From: Asterias rubens | Taxonomy: Eukaryota; Echinodermata; Asteroidea; Forcipulatida; Asteriidae | Reading direction: 5' to 3' | Length of the DNA stretch: 64,000 nt | NCBI RefSeq assembly: GCF_902459465.1 | Contig: NW_022985722.1 | Span: forward strand, 58,040-122,039 | Program-made: the position numbers and the translations under genes | Notes under the pieces: generated by a model | Database searches by the model: none | Seen by the model: only the letters and a program-made list of their open reading frames with translations | What the model was told of the DNA's origin: nothing | Part shown: positions 11,789 to 24,707 of the stretch, in pieces | Layout of the letters: the number at the start of each line of letters is the position of its first letter | Numbering within the stretch: the first letter of the stretch is position 1

Positions 11789-12483
11789 GTATACTATAGT
11801 CATCAATAGACAATAGGCATGGAATTTGTGTCATGATTTTCAATAGTGGTAAAATAGTGGGACAAATCTGGTGACTAGTCTGTCAATATAATATGGGGAA
11901 GTGGGGTCGAAAATGGAATTGAAAACCATTTACGGCACTTACGATTCGTTTTTCAGTTTACAAAATGCCAGTTTCCATACAGCTGCTACCGTACTGCTAT
12001 AAGCACGTAACCTCCATTGTAGGTGCATGGCTTGTTAGGCCTTAGGGTGTTTCCTTTCCACTCACAGAGCATAGAACATGCTATAACAAAAAGGGACTTA
12101 GACTTTGTAGTGTCCCAACTATCGAATCCCCCCAACTATAGTTGGGCCCTGACTAGACTTTTGTCAGTGGCTTTGACAGCTTCGCTGCTTCGTAGAGCCG
12201 GGCCGTGGTCGTCCCAAGCGACTGGAACCCACGAGGCCTTTTCCAACTAGTTTGCGGTTTCTTATGTGTTTTGTGTTTCTTAAGTCCAAACCATTCAGAA
12301 GCCGAGCGACGGGGTCAGGTGTCAGCGTACATGAACGCACGTTTCATACTTATGAACTCATCAACAAAACGGGTTGTTCTAAAAACCCCTCGACCCCCTC
12401 GACCCCCGACCCCTCGACGTCATCCCCGTGTTCGAAGAATGTCCCAATTCCGAATTTATAAAATGTCGCTTTACGGCCGAGTA
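11789..12483. other. Non-coding stretch, no gene seen
   Basis: It holds a fragment (about 11815-11890) of the compound repeat found at 7.2-7.8 kb. A GC-richer part at 12120-12440 has open frames but low-complexity Pro/Thr/Arg translations that I do not accept as a gene. Confidence 0.4.
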
Positions 12484-12615
12484 AGGCCGTGTCCGAAACG
12501 GCGACTTCGGCTACAGCTACGGCTAGATCGCGCGCGTCTGCCTATTCTTTAACACTGGTAGACGCGCTGATCTAGACGTAGCTGTAGCCGAAGTCGTCGT
12601 TTCGGACACGGCCTA
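12484..12615. mobile_element. Palindromic MITE, ~130 bp
   Basis: The ends TAAGGCCGTGTCCGAAACGG and, inverted, TTAGGCCGTGTCCGAAACGA enclose arms of about 60 bp (shared core GACTTCGGCTACAGCTACG) and a short loop. There is no coding content. Confidence 0.75.
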
Positions 12616-14640
12616 AGATAGAAGTGTGTGATCCGCGACGCAACTTCCTTCCACGACTAGACTTGATTTCAAGTCTGAGACTGCGGTTATTTTTATATCA
12701 GCCACACACAGAATTGGGAGTATTTACTCTCCGCTTCCGCACGTCACGTGCACAACGATTGGGGAAGTATGGGGAAGTACACAGGACGAGAGCAATCGGC
12801 CGGAAATATAATGGGTCCGCCTGATCATCACGTAATGAGTTGGCCGTCGTACTCGGGCGGTAAACGCAGGTTCCCAGTTGGGATAATAACCTCGGATCGG
12901 CCAAGAGATACGCGTGGAAATGCCGCGTTTTTTTTAATAATGAGAAAATAGAATTAGCTGTTGCAAACAACTTACAAACCAAATGGACCGAGAGTATAAA
13001 TGCAAAAAAATAGTTAATGGCCTGACGTTTCGACCCTAGCAGAGTCTTTCTCGAAGATTTGAGCACCTAGCCTGAATTATTTCTCCATGACCTGACGCCA
13101 CACTCCCCAGGCACGTGAATAACGCCAAAGAGTGGCCCGAAACCTGTCAATCCCCGTCCATCTTCACTCACCTACATATCACTAGTATTTTGACGACCGC
13201 AAAAAGGTGCAGCTGCCAATACTCACTGTACGCCCAGCACGAGTGATCACTCCGGTGAGCCCCTGAACGAACGATCACTCACCCTCTCGTGGTGACGTCA
13301 TGTACCTCGGGCCTGGGCTGGGCAAGGGCACTTGGGCTGCCCGGGTGAGCCCTGGAATGACGTCAAAGCTATTCGACCCCTGGGGCAGACCGGGGTCGAT
13401 CCGGGGTAGCTAATCGAACCATGGAGAAAGGAGAGATTAACTTCTTTATTGGCCGGAAAGGTATTTCCTTTTCATAAAGTTTGAGCACAAACGTCTCACA
13501 ACTTAACTGAGCTGTGAACATGTCATTAAACAGCCAATAAAGGATGATCTCAAAATATGAAGATATTTTCTAATAGCTGCAGTCGTCCATAGGAAACATA
13601 ACAACAATATGGAGTGTCTTACCTCACGTTAAAACATGATCAAAATGGCTTTTTCTCCAATACGCTGCAAGCCAAATTTCTGAAAAACGCGGGGTCAGCA
13701 GCAGCAGACAAACCCGCGCGACAAAGGAATCGTGACGCACGTCAGTGGCGGCTACTTGATGTGGAAAATAGCGCCCTCAGTTTGCCAAAGTTGGAGAACT
13801 GTGTTCAAACCCAATTCGGGGAAAATCGTCACTGGCGTCAAGGGGTCATTATAATAGATAAGCCGTTTTTGACTCTCGGCTGAAAAAGCTGCTCGGCCGG
13901 GTGCATTTTTGACTCGAGTTATTTATTACTAAATGCAATTTTTGAGAGTAAACAATTATGGTTAATTATCGGTATCTACGATGTCTATTTGGCAAAACAC
14001 AAATCCCCCTATAAAGAAATTGGTTTGCATTATTACACGTGGGGTTCAAAGCTACTTCGGGCGCCGTGGCGACGAAGATAAGGCCTGCTAAGCCTGTACT
14101 TAGGTCTAGGGACGGGGACTCGATGTGCACTATCTACGATGTCCGAAACATTATAGTCCCATAAAAGGCATCCATCTTCCACCACCCACGCACACTGTGT
14201 CAGTGTGTATCACTTGATTTGGGTCGAAGGGTTCGTTTTTGGCTTTGATTCGTCTTTCACATAGTTTTCATTGCTAAAAGGTAGACAGCGCCCTCTGTTC
14301 ATAGATGTTTGACTGGTGAATTGTCGAACATTCAAGTAGTTCAGTATGCGAACATGTTTAATTTTTTATAAAACAACTTTTTCAAGCCTCACAGCCTTTT
14401 CAGTTACGCGGCGACTTTTGTTTTTTGGCGGTGCCTATTTTTTACACGGGACTTTTCATAACAACTGGAATAACTCGCCTCTTCAAGAAGTGAAACTCAA
14501 AACGGATTAATAAATAACTTATTTCCTTTAGTTTTTACGCAACTTCCCTTATCTCAATCACCAAAACCAACTTCAGTTTAGTAAAGAATCATTTACATGT
14601 ACATTACGTTGTATCTTTCGCAAGCAAACGTACTGTGGCT
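12616..14640. other. Gene-free stretch
   Basis: There is no convincing exon. 13078-13434 is GC-richer and bounded by TTCTCCATG and its inverse CATGGAGAA, possibly another MITE. 13019-13056 resembles a decayed fragment of a Penelope-element tail. The remainder is unremarkable. Confidence 0.4.
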
Positions 14641-14683
14641 CCAATGAAGACGATTGATGATATTATCCTTCCCGACTTGAACA

Positions 14684-15210
14684 ATGACTACATTGCTATC
14701 TACACGCGGCACAGGTCACAAACCAATGCGTATTGCTAGATGGGCAGCACGCCTGCTAAACTTAAACTACGATGTTGAATTTCGTGCTGGAGCACACAAT
14801 AGAGTTGCTGATGCTCTATCTAGACTGCCACTTCCTACTACAAAAAAAAAGAAGCTGAGCAAACTGATGATGAAATTATTGTTCAGTGGATCTCCGCATT
14901 ATTTGTTGATGCTTCAGCAGTTACAAAAGCTGAACTACAAAATGCGACGATTAGGGATGAAGTCCTTAAGTCAGTCTCTAAGTACATCATGTCCGGTTGG
15001 CCTCCGAAACATGAAGTCACAGCTGAGCTATCACGCTATTTCACATTCAAGGATGAACTGTCAGTTGTTGATAACTGTATTTTGCGTGGTAACCGGTTTG
15101 TCATACCTCCTGCTCTCCAGCCTACCCTGATTACCACTGCGCACCAAGGACATCAAGGAATTGTACGCACCAAACAACGACTTCGCGCACGCTATTGGTG
15201 GCTTGGTATG
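14684..15210 (+). pseudogene. Ty3/gypsy pol fragment: RNase H end and integrase start
   Basis: This is the left part of a gypsy-type LTR retrotransposon. The end of RNase H is recognisable by NYDVEFRAGAHNRVADALSR, typical of Ty3/gypsy. After a shift of frame at the run of nine A near 14845, an integrase N-terminal region with spaced His residues and KQRLRARYWWLG follows. It is interrupted at 15210 by the BEL element and resumes at 22333. The upstream part of pol, gag and the 5' LTR are missing. Confidence 0.82.
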
Positions 15211-15796
15211 TATTCTGGATCCATCTATCCGTTTTTTAAATTGCGCCCTCTATTGACAACAAGTTCATTCATTCAACGAATCACGTTTTATCAATTTTCC
15301 GTCAAAAGTTTGTTCCGACATTTACACACTTTGTGACTAGTTTAATCCATCCCAATCTACTGCCTTCTCAGATAACGCCTACGAGAAGCATTGCCTGTAA
15401 GTTTATAGCTTTCCTTGCCTTGTTTTTGGACTTCAAAGTGTGTTTTTGTGGGTATTTAGGCCTCGTTAATTCATGGGATTTGTGTACACATTTAGCTTAC
15501 ATATCGTTTATGGTTAAGGGGATATGCATGTGGGTTCGTGTGAGGTCTAGTTCTGTGTTTTATTGCATTTTAGCTTCAGCATTCTTTTAGCCATTCGTTA
15601 CAACATGTAGTCATTATAGTTTTCCTATTCTTGTATTGCAGTTTTACTCCTTTTTCATCACTGACGTCATATACCCCCAGCTTGAATAAATCACTACAGG
15701 AGCTTTGAGGCTATTTCCTGACTCTCATGTCGATTATTAATGGAGTTTGGCTGGCTGTCTAATTTTGGTTTCAAACACCTCAAGGAGGACAGTACA
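15211..15796 (+). repeat. BEL element 5' LTR
   Basis: It starts TATTCTGGATCCATCTATCC and ends GGAGGACAGTACA, in parallel with the 3' LTR at 21717-22332. It is 586 bp and lacks a ~36-bp stretch (TTTTTACTGCACGGGTCACG and onward) present in the 3' LTR. Confidence 0.88.
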
Positions 15797-15874
15797 GTAA
15801 AAAGGCAGATAACTGTTGACGTTACCACAACTACGGCAGTGGATCAAGGCGCAGCTCTACTGTGAATCATCATC

Positions 15875-17611
15875 ATGAACGAAACAGAACATGATGACCG
15901 TGCGTCCCAGACCAGTTCGAAGACCACACATTCATCTTCATCAGTTACAAGTGAAGCGACCAAGGCCTGCGCAAGGGCAGAGGCAGCACACATCCGTGCA
16001 TCGTTTGCCGAAAGAGAAGCAAGGTTAAAAGTTGAGAGTGCTGAAAGAGATGCAAAAATGAGAATAGAAAAAGCAAAATTGGATGCAGAGTTGGGAGCTA
16101 TGAGTCTTCATAGAGAGGCGGCGGCAGCTATGGCAGAGGCTGAAGCTTTTGAGACAGCCAAAGAATACAGAAGAGCCCTAGTAGCAAAAACAGCGTATTG
16201 TTTAAACGGCAAGACGTGGCTGAACGCACTAGCAATTATGTGTTGCAACAAGCTGAGTTCCATGCCAGTTACTCATCCATGCCCAACTTGGAACCAGCTT
16301 ACGACATGATGCACGCTACATCTGCCTATCCAAGTCAAACTCTAGCTAATCATCCAACCCTACCCAACACCGATCCATCAAAATTCCCTGAATGGAGCCC
16401 AAAACCACCATCACCACTTCCCCAGCACAGACACAACAACGATACCCCCAAGTCATCGTGTGACGAACCCGTTCAAGACACCAAACCACAAAACGTATCT
16501 TCAGAAGAGCAAGGTCAAACTCCAGCTGTGAATGACTTTGCTAAGTTCTTGGCACGACGTGAGCTGGTTAACACAGGGCTCACACAGTATGACGACCGGC
16601 CTGAGAGCTGCCGAGCATGGAAGTCGTCATTCACTATTGCTACAAACGGTCTAGGCCTCACAGCCAGTGAAGAATTGGATCTCCTGATGAAGTGGCTTGG
16701 AAAGGAGTCATCACAGCATGCCAAACGACTCCGTGCTGTATAACAACGATCCAACGGCAGCATTGAAAAAGGTTTGGGAAAGGCTAAGACAGTGTTACGC
16801 TTCATCAGAAGTCATCGAAAGTGCGCTGTTCAAGAAACTGGACAACTTCCCCAGAATCTACAGCAGAGATTACATAAAGCTGAGGGAACTCGGAGACCTC
16901 CTACTGGAAGTCCCATCTGTAAAAGAAGACGGCTATTTTCCCGGCCTTGCCTATTTGGACACCGCCCATGGTGTCAATCCCATTGTGGAGAAGTTGCCAC
17001 ACAACCTTCAGGAAAGGTGGATTTCGAGGGGATCTAAATACAAGAATGATCACAATATGTCCTTTCCCCCATTCTCTATCTTCATGGAGTTCATCTGCTA
17101 CGAAGCGAAGGCCAGAAACGACCCTAGTTTTTCCTTCACCATTAACACTACTGGCCCAAATAGAAGTGACCGACCTCCATTCCGAAACAACTGACCTCCA
17201 GTAACCGTTAATAAGACTGATGTTTCCATGGTAACCAGCACAGATATCACCGCAGAGAAGGAAGGTGATCCAAATAAGTACTGCCCTCTACATCAAATAC
17301 CACACCCCCTCAGGAAGTGCAGAGGTTTCAGAGCCAAATCATTGGATGAGCGAAAGACCTTTCTAAGAGAGAAAGGAATCTGTTTCAATTGCTGTGCATC
17401 CTCATCCCATCCCTCAAGAGACTGCAAGTTCACAATCAAATGCTTTGAATGTGAGAGTGACCACCATACCACAGCTATGCACCCGGGGCCTGCCCCCTGG
17501 TTGTTGAAGACTTCCTACCCTACACCACAGCACAGCGGGGAGGAAGTCATCAAGCCTACCATCCCACTGCAGTCAACTCTCAATGCACCGAAGTTTGTCG
17601 CAAAGGTCTGA
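15875..17611 (+). pseudogene. BEL gag-like region with CCHC knuckles, frameshifted
   Basis: The N-terminal part from the ATG at 15875 is an Ala/Glu/Arg-rich coiled coil (EREARLKVESAERDAKMR). A capsid-like region follows in shifted frames (changes near 16200 and 16720). A stop at 17192-17194 precedes the zinc-binding part at 17228-17611, with GICFNCCASSSHPSRDC and KCFECESDHHTTAMH. Spacing in the first knuckle is one residue longer than the usual CX2CX4HX4C. It would package the element's RNA in virus-like particles but is not translatable as one frame here. Confidence 0.75.
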
Positions 17612-17640
17612 CATCACGATCCTGCTCTAAAATATGCCTG

Positions 17641-18237
17641 GTGGAAGTATGTCCACACAACCGCCCCAAAGATGCAGTCACAATGTACGCTATGCTTGAC
17701 GATCAGAGCAACCGGTCACTGGCAAGGTCAGAATTCTTTGATATCTTCAACATTCAAGGAAGCCAATCGCCATACTCTCTCAGCACCTGTGCAGGAGGCG
17801 CAGAAATGCGAGGGAGGAAGACTGACGGTTTCCAGATCCAAGCAGCAAATGGAGGAGTTAGTCTGAATCTCCCTCCACTCATGGAGTGCAACGAAATCCT
17901 AAACAACAGGGCTGTGATCCCAACGCCCGAGGCAGCTCTTCATCACCCTCATCTGAAGTCTGTAGCAGCCCAAATCCCAGAACTTGACCCGAATGCTAAA
18001 ATTCTGCTATTACTTGGGAGAGACATCCTCAGAGTACATAAAGTAAGACAGCAGATCAATGGACCACACAACGCCCCCTTCGCCCAACAACTCGATCTAG
18101 GCTGGGTTCTTATCGGTGAAGTTTGCCTTGGAGACGCCCACAAGCCCCACATAAACAGCTTCAAAACCCACCTGCTGGAGAGCGGACGTCCATCACTTCT
18201 CACTCCACTTCAACATCAAAGAAAAGATGAGTTATGA
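17641..18237 (+). pseudogene. BEL aspartic protease region
   Basis: The frame contains MYAMLDDQSNRSLARSEFF, where a retropepsin-like D[DS]-type active site would be expected in BEL/Pao proteins, followed by the GRDILRVHKVR and LGWVLIGEVCLG segments usual between protease and RT in this group. The frame differs from the preceding gag part, and another shift follows at about 18230. Confidence 0.7.
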
Positions 18238-20106
18238 CGGAGGGCAACGCTATGGTTTGTCCATCGATGGAAGCCCGGCCAAGAGAACAGCCTTTGACAA
18301 GCTCGGTAACGAGGTGTTCCAGAGGACCCCTGATGACAACAAAACCGCTCTCTCCATCGAAGATACAAAGTTTCTCAAGATCATGGATGATGAAGTTTAC
18401 AAAGACGACACTAACAGCTGGGTGGCTCCTCTCCCCTTCAAAACACCCAGACGTCCTCTCCCTAACAACCGGGAACATGCAATCACACCTCTGCACTCCT
18501 TGCGACAGGCTTGGACAAGAAACCAGAGATGAAAGATCAATTCATTGCATTCATGGACAAGATGTTCCGGAACCATCACGCTGAGGTTGCACCCCCACTG
18601 AAGAGCACAGAGAAGCGATGGTACCTGCCGACCTTTGGAGTTTATCACCCTCAGAAGCCAGACCAAATCAGGGTCGTCTTTGACTCCAGTGCGCAACAGG
18701 ATGGCATCTCACTTAACAACGTGATGCTCACCGGTCCAGACCTGAATAACAGCCTCCTTGGAGTTTTGATACGCTTCAGGAAGGAACCTGTAGCAATCGT
18801 CGCAGACATTCAGCAGAAGTTCTACTGCTTTGGTGTGAGAGAGGACCATAGAGACCATTTGCGATTCCTCTGGTACAGAGACATCGACTTGACGAAAGAC
18901 ATCATCGACTACAGGATGACAGTTCATGTTTTTGGTAACAGCCCATCTCCTGCTGTCGCCATATACGGTCTCAGACGAGCTGCCCAAGAAGGAGAAAGCG
19001 ACCACGGTGCAGACACACGAGAATTCGTAGAAAGACATTTCTATGTCGACGATGGACTCACGTCTCTTCCCACTCCCATTCAGGCAATCGATCTATTGCA
19101 GAGGACCCGAGCATCACTTGCAGAATCAAACCTACGATTGCACAAGATCGCTTCAAACAACGCCGCAGTGATGGCAGCCGTTCCACCAGAGGACCACGCC
19201 AAAGGTATGAAAGATTTGGGCCTCGGTGGCGAAAGCGGAGTCGTACAACGCAGCCTAGGTTTATGCTGGGAAATCACTATGGACACATTCACATTCAGGG
19301 TGACGACCGACGACAAGCCATTTACTCGCAGTGGAGTACTGTCAATGGTAAATAGCCTTTACGACCCTCTCGGCCTGGTAGCCCCGGTAACCATACAAGG
19401 CAGAGCCCTACTTCATGAACTCACAACCAATGCTTGCCACTGGGACACACCTCTCCCCAAAGACAGCCTGAAAGAATGGGAGATGTGGAGAGATTCGCTT
19501 CAGGAGCTGAAGGAGCTTCATATCCCTCGCACATATGCTATGAAGTCTCTCACCAAGGTACGGCAAACCGAGTTGTGTGTGTTCTCAGATGCGTCCACCA
19601 GAGCCATTGGTGCAGTAGCTTATCTCCGAATCCTTGACGAAAACGGACAGACCGCAGTGGGATTCGTCCTCGGAAAAGCTAAGCTAGCCCCTCTGTCCGA
19701 ACCTACCATACCTCGACTGGAACTATGTGCTGCAGTGCTAGCAGTAGAGATGGCAGAGCTCATCCTAGACGAAATAGACCTCAAAATTGATGTGGTGAAA
19801 TTCTACTGTGACAGTAAAGTTGTACTAGGTTACATTAACAACGAATCCAAGCGATTTTACGTATACGTACACAACAGAGTCGAGCGTATACGTCAGTCAA
19901 CGAAGCCAGATCAGTGGCACTACGTGCCTACAGAGCACAATCCAGCAGACCACGTTTCACGGGGAATTCCAGCTTCCCAGCTCGCAAGTACATCATGGTT
20001 CACGGGACCGCCATTTCTCTTCAAGCTGAACCAATCTCCTTCAGAGAAATCGAACCCCTTCGAGCTAGTTGATCCAGAGCTAGATGTAGAAATCTGCCCC
20101 AGGTGA
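18227..20106 (+). pseudogene. BEL reverse transcriptase and RNase H
   Basis: A short upstream piece (18227-18532) carries the linker before RT. The main frame from 18511 holds RT, with the catalytic YVDD at 19042-19053 and the first aspartate in VADIQQKFYCFGV. RNase H (LCVFSDASTRAIGAVAYL) comes near 19580. The RT domain itself is open over about 530 codons. The frame changes near 18520 and 20100 separate it from its neighbours. Confidence 0.88.
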
Positions 20107-21666
20107 CAAGTTTCGCTACCCAGACGAAAATGACAACACTTACACCCAAATGCTTTCAACGTTTCTCGACGTGGAACTCACTCCTGAGAGCAGTTACTTT
20201 CCTCATCCATGTCGTTCGTTCCCGCAAGATGGACCCAGCAAGTCAGTCGACTAAATGCAGTGGACAACACAAGCCATATACTCCAGACGAGCTGGTTCAA
20301 GCAAAAGATGTTATCATCAAGTCAGTCCAGAGAGAGTTCTACTCAGGGGAGTTTACAAACCTTGACCAGAAGAAAGATGTTCCCAAGAACAGTTCTCTCA
20401 CAAAGCTGAATCCTGTTTTAGAAGAGGGCTTCATCAGAGTGGGAGGTCGTCTCAAACATGCACAGCTAGACTGTGACGAGAAGAACCCAATTATTTTGCC
20501 AGGGTAACCACCACATTTGCACACTGCTAGTACGCCACTACCACGAGCAGGTGAAACACCAAGGTCGCCATTTTACGGAAGGGACCATCAGAGCATCCGG
20601 CCTATGGATTGTCGGTGGTAAGAGACTCATAAACTCAGTCCTACATAAGTGCGTCATATGCAAGAAGCTCCGTGGGAAGTTGGAAGAACAGAAGATGGCG
20701 GACCTGCCACCTGAGCGACTCAATACATCTCAACCATTCACATACGTTGGTTTAGACGTTTTTGGTCCATGGGCAGTCATCGCACGACGCACAAGAGGAG
20801 GTCACGCTGAAAGCAAATGCTGGGCAATGTTGTTCATTTGCATGAGCACGAGAGCCATTCACATTGAAGTCCTAGAGTCCATGGACACGTCATGCTGCAT
20901 CAATGCACTCAGACGGTTTTATGCTCTCCGCGGACCAGCGAAACAGCTTAGATCCGACTGCGGAACTAACTTCGTTGGAGCCTGCAATGAGCTGAAATTT
21001 GGAAAGGAACAACAACAGGAGACAAGAATGCAGCGCTACCTGAGTGAACAAGGCTGCACATGGGAGTTCAACCCACCTCACTCGTCACACATGGGAGGTG
21101 TTTGGGAGCGCATGATTGGAGTAGCTTGGAGAGTCCTCGACTCCATTCTATTACAGAACAAATCCTCTCACCTCTCGCATGAAGTACTGTGCACCTTCTT
21201 GGCCGAAGTTACAGCGATTGTCAATGCTCGACCTCTTATCCCAGTCTCCAACGATCCTGAATTGCCATTCATCTTGACACCTGCTCGGCTGCTTACCCAG
21301 AAGGTTGGTGCTCCTGCTCCCTTTGGAGAATTCACCGACAAGGACCTGTTCAAGAGACAGTGGAGGCAGGTACAGAGTCTCGCCAGTAAGTTCTGGACCC
21401 GATGGAAACGCGAATACCTGCCTACCCTACAGAGCCGTACGAAGTGGACGGAAACCCATCGTAACCTGCAAGAGGGAGATCTTGTGCTCTTGATAGACAA
21501 GCAAGTCGTCCGCAATGAGTGGCCACTGGCTCGAGTTACTTCTGCCTTTGTGAGCGATGACGGAAAGGTCCGCAAGATAGAAGTCAAGGTCTCGTCCAAC
21601 GTCACCGTCAAGAAGTTCATGAGGCCCATCTCAGAAGTCGCACTTCTACTACCAAAAGAGGACTGA
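20103..21666 (+). pseudogene. BEL integrase
   Basis: A short piece at 20103-20507 leads into the integrase frame 20473-21666 after a frame change near 20490. A zinc-binding N-terminus (HKCVICKKLRGK) is followed by a DDE core: D in YVGLDVFGPW, D in RSDCGTNFVGA, E in GGVWERMIG. Order and spacing fit BEL/Pao integrases. A C-terminal region ends just before the 3' LTR. Confidence 0.85.
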
Positions 21667-21716
21667 ACATTACGTTTATTTTCTATTATGCCATACTAAA
21701 GATGCCAGCCGGGGAG

Positions 21717-22332
21717 TATTCTGGATCCATCTATCCGTTTTTTAAAATTGCACCCTCTATTGACAACAAGTTCATTCATTCAACGAATCACGTTTTATCA
21801 ATTTTCCGTCAAAAGTTTGTTCCGACATTTTCACACTTTGTGACTAGTTTAATCCATCCCAATCTACTGCCTTCTCAGATAACGCCTACGAGAAGCATTG
21901 CCTGTAAGTTTATAGCTTTCCTTGCCTTGGTTTTGGACTTCAAAGGGTGTTTTTGTGGGTATTTAGGCTTCGTTAGTTCATGGGATTTGTGGACACATTT
22001 AGCTTACATATCGTTTCTGGTTAAGGGGATATGCATGTGGGTTTTTACTGCACGGGTCACGCCCAACTTTCCATTTGTGTGAGGTCTAGTTCTGTGCATT
22101 GCATTTTAGCTTCAGCATTCTTTTAGCCATTCGTTACAACATGTAGTCATTATAGTTTTCCTATTCTTGTATTACAGTTTTACTCCTTGTTCATCACTGA
22201 CGTCATATACCCCCAGCTTGAATAAATCATTACAGGAGCTTGGAGGCTATTTCCTGACTCCCATGTCGATTATTAATGGAGTTTGGCTGGCTGTCTATTT
22301 TTGGTTTCAAACACCTCAAGGAGGACAGTACA
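21717..22332 (+). repeat. BEL element 3' LTR
   Basis: 616 bp, homologous to 15211-15796. It is preceded by a short purine tract GGGGAG at 21711-21716. A TATAGTTTTCC-type region occurs near 22150. It ends GGACAGTACA immediately before the second GTATG. Confidence 0.88.
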
Positions 22333-22337
22333 GTATG

Positions 22338-23272
22338 GACAAACAAATTGAACATCAAGTTCGAAATTGTGCGGCTTGTCAGAATAGTGACAAGACGGCA
22401 TATGCTCGCATTCCGCCATTGCAACCAGTTCCACTTCCAGCTCAACCATGGCATAAGCTTGCTATTGATATTAATGTGGTCCCTTTGAATACGGCCCACA
22501 GGAATGTAGATTTGCGATTGTCGTTATGGACTACAAGTGGCCTAAAATTGCATTTTCTGCCAACGTCACTTCGCAGTCCGTCTGCTCCATGCTTGACTCT
22601 ATTTTTGCGAGGGAAGGGCTGCCTAATGAGATAGTTTCCGATAATGGGACTCAGTTCGTTTCTGCAGAGTTTGAGTCATATTTGAGCAAGCGTGGTATCA
22701 AGCTTATTCGCACATCACTATAACCATCCGCAGGCTAATGGACTCATTAAGAGATTCAATCGTGTTCTCAAGCAGACTCTACAAATTGCTACTCGCTAAC
22801 GTAGACCATGGAAAGTCGCAGCGCTTGAACTACTATCTGTGTAGAGCTACTGTACATGCAACTACTTGGAAATCACCTGCAGAACTCTTGCACAATCGAC
22901 CTATGACAACTACCCTGAACATTCGACCGACAGAGATTGCAACAAAAGGTTGGATTGATGTTCGTAATCGCGTTGAACAAAAACAGGAAAAATACAAGCA
23001 GTACACTGACCAGAAGAGTCTCAAAAATCCGCGACGTGTTCATAAAGGCTCAAATCGCTATGGACCTCCTCATCGTATCACTAAATCCAAAGGTCCATCT
23101 ACTTACCGACTCGATGATGGTCGCACATGGAACGCAACACACTTGACAATGTCTCAGAAACCATTCGATCAAGTGCCTACAGCTCAAACAAAAACTGATA
23201 CGCCTAAACCTGAGAACTGACCTAAGAGACAGATTAGAAAGCCTACTTGGGCTAAAGATTATCATATGTAAA
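22338..23272 (+). pseudogene. Ty3/gypsy integrase, remaining part
   Basis: Continuation of the gypsy integrase split at 15210: the rest of the zinc-binding motif (VRNCAACQNSDK), the catalytic core with IVSDNGTQFVSAEF near 22640, and a C-terminal tail ending RKPTWAKDYHM at about 23270. Frame changes near 22495 and 22720 and an in-frame stop near 22798 show it is not functional. Confidence 0.82.
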
Positions 23273-23392
23273 AGTGTTCCTTAACTGATTTAACTTGATT
23301 ACTTTATTGGTTTTTTTCAAACTCCTGGATCTTATTATAACTGTTGCCATACATTGCTAGAACTGTTAAATTTAAAGTTCTTCTTTTATTTG

Positions 23393-23565
23393 TGAGGGGA
23401 GAATGTTGTGTGAAAATGTAATAGCGCCATCCTGTGACGGCTGTGGAACAGAACTCCATGTTGAATATGTAAGAATAATATACGAAGGCTGCATAAAGAA
23501 GTGTTGTGTTGAATTCATCTATCTAGAACTGTATTTGTTGAGATTACATATGCGTGTACATAACA
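23393..23565 (+). repeat. Gypsy polypurine tract and putative 3' LTR
   Basis: A purine tract GAGGGGAGAA (about 23393-23403) is followed by TGTTGTGTG. The putative LTR runs 23404-23565, ending CATAACA, so it has inverted TGTT/AACA termini. The 5' LTR that would prove this is not in the window. Confidence 0.6.
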
Positions 23566-23574
23566 TCCAATCAA

Positions 23575-23785
23575 CCCAAACTTTGATGTCAATGTCCCAA
23601 TAAAGGAAACAACCATTAACGCGAACATAGAACCACTACAAGATGCAGGACAACGACAACCTTTGGTCACAACTAGATCAGGACGCACAGTGAAACAACC
23701 CTCACATCTCACTGACTTTGTAATCTACTTAAGTACAGACTTGAGAAAAAACAGGCTTGAGAAAATAACAAAAGTTAGAAAGTAG
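23575..23785 (+). pseudogene. Scrap of another retroelement polyprotein end
   Basis: Open frame with the ending TTRSGRTVKQPSHLTDFV, the basic tail seen at the C-terminus of many gypsy/copia integrases. It ends at a TAG near 23785. It lies just outside the putative gypsy LTR, so it belongs to a different, older insertion. Confidence 0.45.
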
Positions 23786-24383
23786 AGTTTTTTGTTTTTT
23801 GTTTTTTTGTTTTTTTTGCATTAAAAAGGCTACTCGGATTGTTTGATTTTTCATTCGATTTCTTTTTCAGACTAGTCAAATCTACTTTTACGTCATTCGA
23901 TTTAACAAAATAACCATTCAATTCAACAATCCATTGAAGCTGCATTCAAATTTGCAGGAGTGTTTTTGAGGCGTGTGTTTAGTCATTCAATTTCATTTTG
24001 GGGCAGTCAATTCTGATATATGTGCAATCTTAAAAATGCTTGCTTAACTTGTTGTTTTCTTAAGAATGTTAAAGGCATGCGGTTAATTTGTTGGCACTCT
24101 TGAACATAATATGCCAAGATGTCTGACACGCCAACTGATGGTTGGTGAATATTTACCCCCCCCAAAAAAAAAAAAATGGAAAAACATTTAAAACAAAAAC
24201 CAAAAAACAATTAAAACACATTTAAATATCAGGTCTTGGTCAGTTAACCATTAAAGGTGTCCCGAAAAAATAAAGAAGAAAAAAACAAACATTATGGGGC
24301 CCCAGGTAAAGTCTACTGCAAACATAAAATAACGAAATTAAGGTTCGCTTGATTTAGAAGTGAAGGTACGAAACAGTTTGCCC

Positions 24384-24707
24384 TGTACAGTTTATCTGTT
24401 TATTCGTATTTCTGTAGTCGTACTTATTTGAATCCTCGTTGAGCGAAATTGATTGCCTCTTTACGAAATCGAAAATGATAAAATCCGCAAAATCTCTAGT
24501 CGAACCAGCTTTGCTAAATTGAACGATGATTGTGTATTATTTAAAAGAATGAGTGTGCTGGAAACTTGAATGCCTCAAAACGAAATTGAATGACCGAATT
24601 CTGAATTTGAAACGCAGTAAAAACCAGAGAGGCAAAATAGGTTGAATTCGAACGCATGAAAATTAAATTGGCTGCTCATTTTCCCGAAATTGACCGAGAA
24701 AACCTAT
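24384..24707. repeat. Copy of the intronic ATAGGTTTTC repeat family
   Basis: 24384-24530 matches receptor intron 1 sequence at 32220-32340 (shared ACAGTTTATCTGTTTATTCG). The right end CCGAGAAAACCTAT is the inverted terminus of the same family (see 32136-33548). No left terminus was found. Confidence 0.55.

Larger units (their letters stand above)
15206..22337 (+). mobile_element. BEL/Pao LTR retrotransposon, complete insertion with target duplication
   Basis: This 7.1-kb element is flanked by a perfect 5-bp target duplication GTATG (15206-15210 and 22333-22337) and bounded by two LTRs. Its order of domains is gag, zinc knuckle, protease, RT, RNase H, integrase, all on the plus strand. The insertion splits the integrase gene of a gypsy element. 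Coding capacity is broken by about seven frame changes. The LTRs differ by an indel of about 36 bp and scattered changes, so the insertion is not very recent. Confidence 0.9.

Noticed and set aside
12205..12552. 115-residue open frame, Pro/Arg-rich
   Set aside because: Low-complexity translation overlapping a MITE, with no splice or codon support.
13019..13056. Hammerhead-like remnant (GGGTCGAAACGTCAGG on the minus strand)
   Set aside because: The GAAA and ACGT parts are present but the CTGATGA core is replaced, so it cannot be supported as a ribozyme.
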